Assembly (NCBI GenBank): GCA_023246415.1
Contig: JAHFIK010000006.1
Span: 6,219-18,090, forward strand
DNA length: 11,872 bases
From: Candidatus Uhrbacteria bacterium
GTDB taxonomy: Bacteria > Patescibacteriota > Patescibacteriia > 2-12-FULL-60-25
Reading direction: 5' to 3'
The notes under the pieces were generated by a model. It was not told the origin of the DNA. It worked only from the letters and a program-made list of their open reading frames with translations, and ran no database searches. Positions 10,535 through 11,872 of this stretch are shown piece after piece (positions within the stretch are counted from its first letter, which is position 1; every line of letters starts with the position of its first letter). The position numbers and the translations under genes are program-made.

Positions 10535-10942
10535 CTACTTCTTCCGCTTCGGGAGCCACTTGTTCTGCGCTTCACGATCCGCTTCTGCTTTTTTGAGCGC
10601 TGGAATCTCAACGCGAACGTATCGAACGATGTCGTACAATCCCCATCCAATCCAGATGGCGAGGAGGACGTAAAAAAAGCGAATACTCAAGACCGGAACC
10701 TGTTCGAATTCAAACGACCACAACAAGAGACCTGCCAAGCCGCTCCAGGTGAGCAGACCCGAGACTTTTTCATAGATGCGACGCGTCGGCTTTTCAATCC
10801 CCCGCTTCATAAGAAGGAGTGACGCGACAATGCCACCAAGCATCCAGACCGCGAATACGATCAACAGCGATCGCTCAATCAGCGGAATCATCGGGGGCGG
10901 TTGTGTTCCGAACCAGTACGAAAGGGTGAGAAGATTGGTCAT
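10535..10942 (-). CDS. Small integral membrane protein with three TM segments
   Basis: The 135-aa product starts MTNLLTLSYWFGTQ and has hydrophobic segments at about 25-45 (SLLIVFAVWMLGGIVASLLL), 60-76 and 82-106, then a charged C-terminal tail (KKAEADREAQNKWLPKRKK). The positive loop after TM1 (MKRGIEKPTRR) and the basic tail suggest a cytoplasmic C-terminus. Family not recognised. ATG at 10942 is chosen because the extension upstream is Arg-rich and unlike a membrane protein; no Shine-Dalgarno sequence. The 91-nt gap to the methyltransferase holds only a short CCGCA/TGCGG hairpin. Confidence 0.75.
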   Translation of the reverse strand: MTNLLTLSYWFGTQPPPMIPLIERSLLIVFAVWMLGGIVASLLLMKRGIEKPTRRIYEKVSGLLTWSGLAGLLLWSFEFEQVPVLSIRFFYVLLAIWIGWGLYDIVRYVRVEIPALKKAEADREAQNKWLPKRKK

Positions 10943-11033
10943 AGTGGGTGAACGGCGAATCAAAAGGGGGCGCCGAGTCAGGAGCGACAATCGCCCTGTT
11001 CGACGCCATTCTTACCGCAGAGGCATGCGGCCG

Positions 11034-11621
11034 TCAACGAACCGCGTCTGGTGGAGGCGTATGCGCAACATCGGTCCGATGGAAGACGAGTGCATAATGC
11101 GCCGGACCGGCATCGAATTCTTCATCCAGCTGAAACTCGGAGGTATGAAAGGCATGTTTCACGTCCCCGGCAGAGATCCGTTTTTCCGGATTCGATCCCC
11201 ATCCGCCAGCCGACGGCTTCCAGTCAATCACGAGCACGATGCCGCCACGCTTCACCAACCGCCCAATTTCTTTCACGAGATGCGCCGGATTGTGCGAGTG
11301 CGGAAAATTGTTCGAGAGAATCAACAAATCAATCTCGCCTTCTGGAACATGCGTGGCGCGATACACATCGAAATCCGACCAGATGTATTTGATATTCGCA
11401 TACGCATCCGTCTTCGCGCGACGTTCGAGCATCGTGAGCACATCGCGAAGAATATCAACGGCGTACACCGTGCCTTTCGGACCAACGAGTTGTGCCGCCG
11501 GAAACGTCCAATGTCCAAGCGCGCCACATCCAAAATCCACCACGCGCATGCGTGGTCGGATCCCCGCGCGCTCAAGCGTCTTGAAGGGATTGATGAGTTC
11601 CGTGCCGGTTCGACAGATCAT
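11034..11621 (-). CDS. Class I SAM-dependent methyltransferase
   Basis: The 195-aa protein has the Rossmann methyltransferase fold: motif I VVDFGCGALGHWTF (27-40), the acidic residue ending strand 2 in TVYAVDILRD (Asp56), the motif around DLLILSNNFPHSHNP after strand 4, and GGIVLVIDWKPS (strand 5 region). The substrate cannot be told. It resembles methyltransferase type 11/25 proteins. ATG at 11621 overlaps the UGA of the upstream membrane gene by 4 nt (ATGA), a strong sign of an operon with coupled translation. Confidence 0.92.
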   Translation of the reverse strand: MICRTGTELINPFKTLERAGIRPRMRVVDFGCGALGHWTFPAAQLVGPKGTVYAVDILRDVLTMLERRAKTDAYANIKYIWSDFDVYRATHVPEGEIDLLILSNNFPHSHNPAHLVKEIGRLVKRGGIVLVIDWKPSAGGWGSNPEKRISAGDVKHAFHTSEFQLDEEFDAGPAHYALVFHRTDVAHTPPPDAVR

Positions 11622-11872
11622 ACGGGGTTCTTCGGGAAGAGGCCGCCGAGCGTGAACTGGAGGAAGGCATCCCAAAGATTTGTCGCAACCAAAAATCCGA
11701 GCAACGCGATGACGATGCCGAACAGTTTATAAAAGAGTGCGCTCGAGCCAAACCCGAGCTTCTGTTCGACCCAGCTGACCGGACCGAAAAAATCAATGAT
11801 CTGTCGTGTCCGAATCGTCATATATGCCCCGCCTGCGGCGATGGCGAGACCGATCAGAATGCGAAGGATAAT
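11618..11872 (-). CDS. Small membrane protein, 5'-truncated by the window edge
   Basis: An open frame from the right edge gives 84 residues beginning IILRILIGLAIAAGGAYMTI, probably a hydrophobic N-terminal segment, then FFGPVSWVEQKLG and a second membrane segment (KLFGIVIALLGFLVATNLW). An internal ATG exists at 11821, but the upstream 17 codons are in frame and hydrophobic, so the true start is almost certainly just outside the window. Two-TM proteins of this size are common in Parcubacteria; function unknown. It overlaps the methyltransferase by 4 nt. Confidence 0.75.
   Translation of the reverse strand: MILRILIGLAIAAGGAYMTIRTRQIIDFFGPVSWVEQKLGFGSSALFYKLFGIVIALLGFLVATNLWDAFLQFTLGGLFPKNPV

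Overview
The window looks like a chromosomal segment of a Patescibacteria/CPR bacterium, most probably from the Parcubacteria side (Uhrbacteria- or Magasanikbacteria-like). The grounds are an EF-Ts of only 201 aa, S2 and other housekeeping proteins of CPR style, very small membrane proteins, scattered short transcription units and intergenic spaces full of palindromic repeats. That placement is inference from protein style, not a search. UGA serves as a normal stop (prfA, the methyltransferase, the 124-aa gene), so this is not the UGA-recoded Gracilibacteria/Absconditabacteria group. Nearly everything is on the minus strand; queA is the only convincing plus-strand gene.

Layout, left to right: a partial unknown gene (1-143, -) with its promoter; tsf and rpsB (translation; -); a putative lipoprotein with a Thr-Gly-Gly linker (-); a 105-aa unknown protein behind a promoter with a palindromic operator candidate (-); a sugar-phosphate-type nucleotidyltransferase (-); prfA (RF1, -); rpmE (L31, -); a two-gene operon of very basic Arg-rich small proteins (-), divergent from queA (+); a block at 8.67-10.0 kb with no ordinary genes, made of tandem paralogous small transcription units; then yraN, a 3-TM protein, a SAM methyltransferase and a partial small membrane protein (all -).

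The translation theme (tsf, rpsB, prfA, rpmE, queA for tRNA queuosine) is ordinary. Three things are not. First, at 8670-9690 two paralogous units each carry a promoter, a conserved UNCG-type hairpin with a compensatory change, a Shine-Dalgarno-led micro-ORF beginning MEV, a second micro-ORF beginning MK, and a homologous terminator. A third terminator follows at 9794-9837. Second, an operon with a near-consensus promoter and perfect Shine-Dalgarno sequences encodes two unrecognised Arg-rich proteins on the strand opposite what could be mistaken for a queA N-terminal extension. Third, almost every gene end or terminator is followed by a long inverted repeat. In most of these the arms are about four copies of a 7-bp (sometimes 8-bp) motif that differs from locus to locus, and two arrays of the same type lie in frame inside queA.

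Most sigma-70-like promoters found here have TTGAC- or TTGAT-type -35 boxes with 17-bp spacing. Several genes (tsf, prfA, the nucleotidyltransferase, yraN) have no visible Shine-Dalgarno sequence and a hairpin 4-9 nt before the start codon; queA appears almost leaderless.
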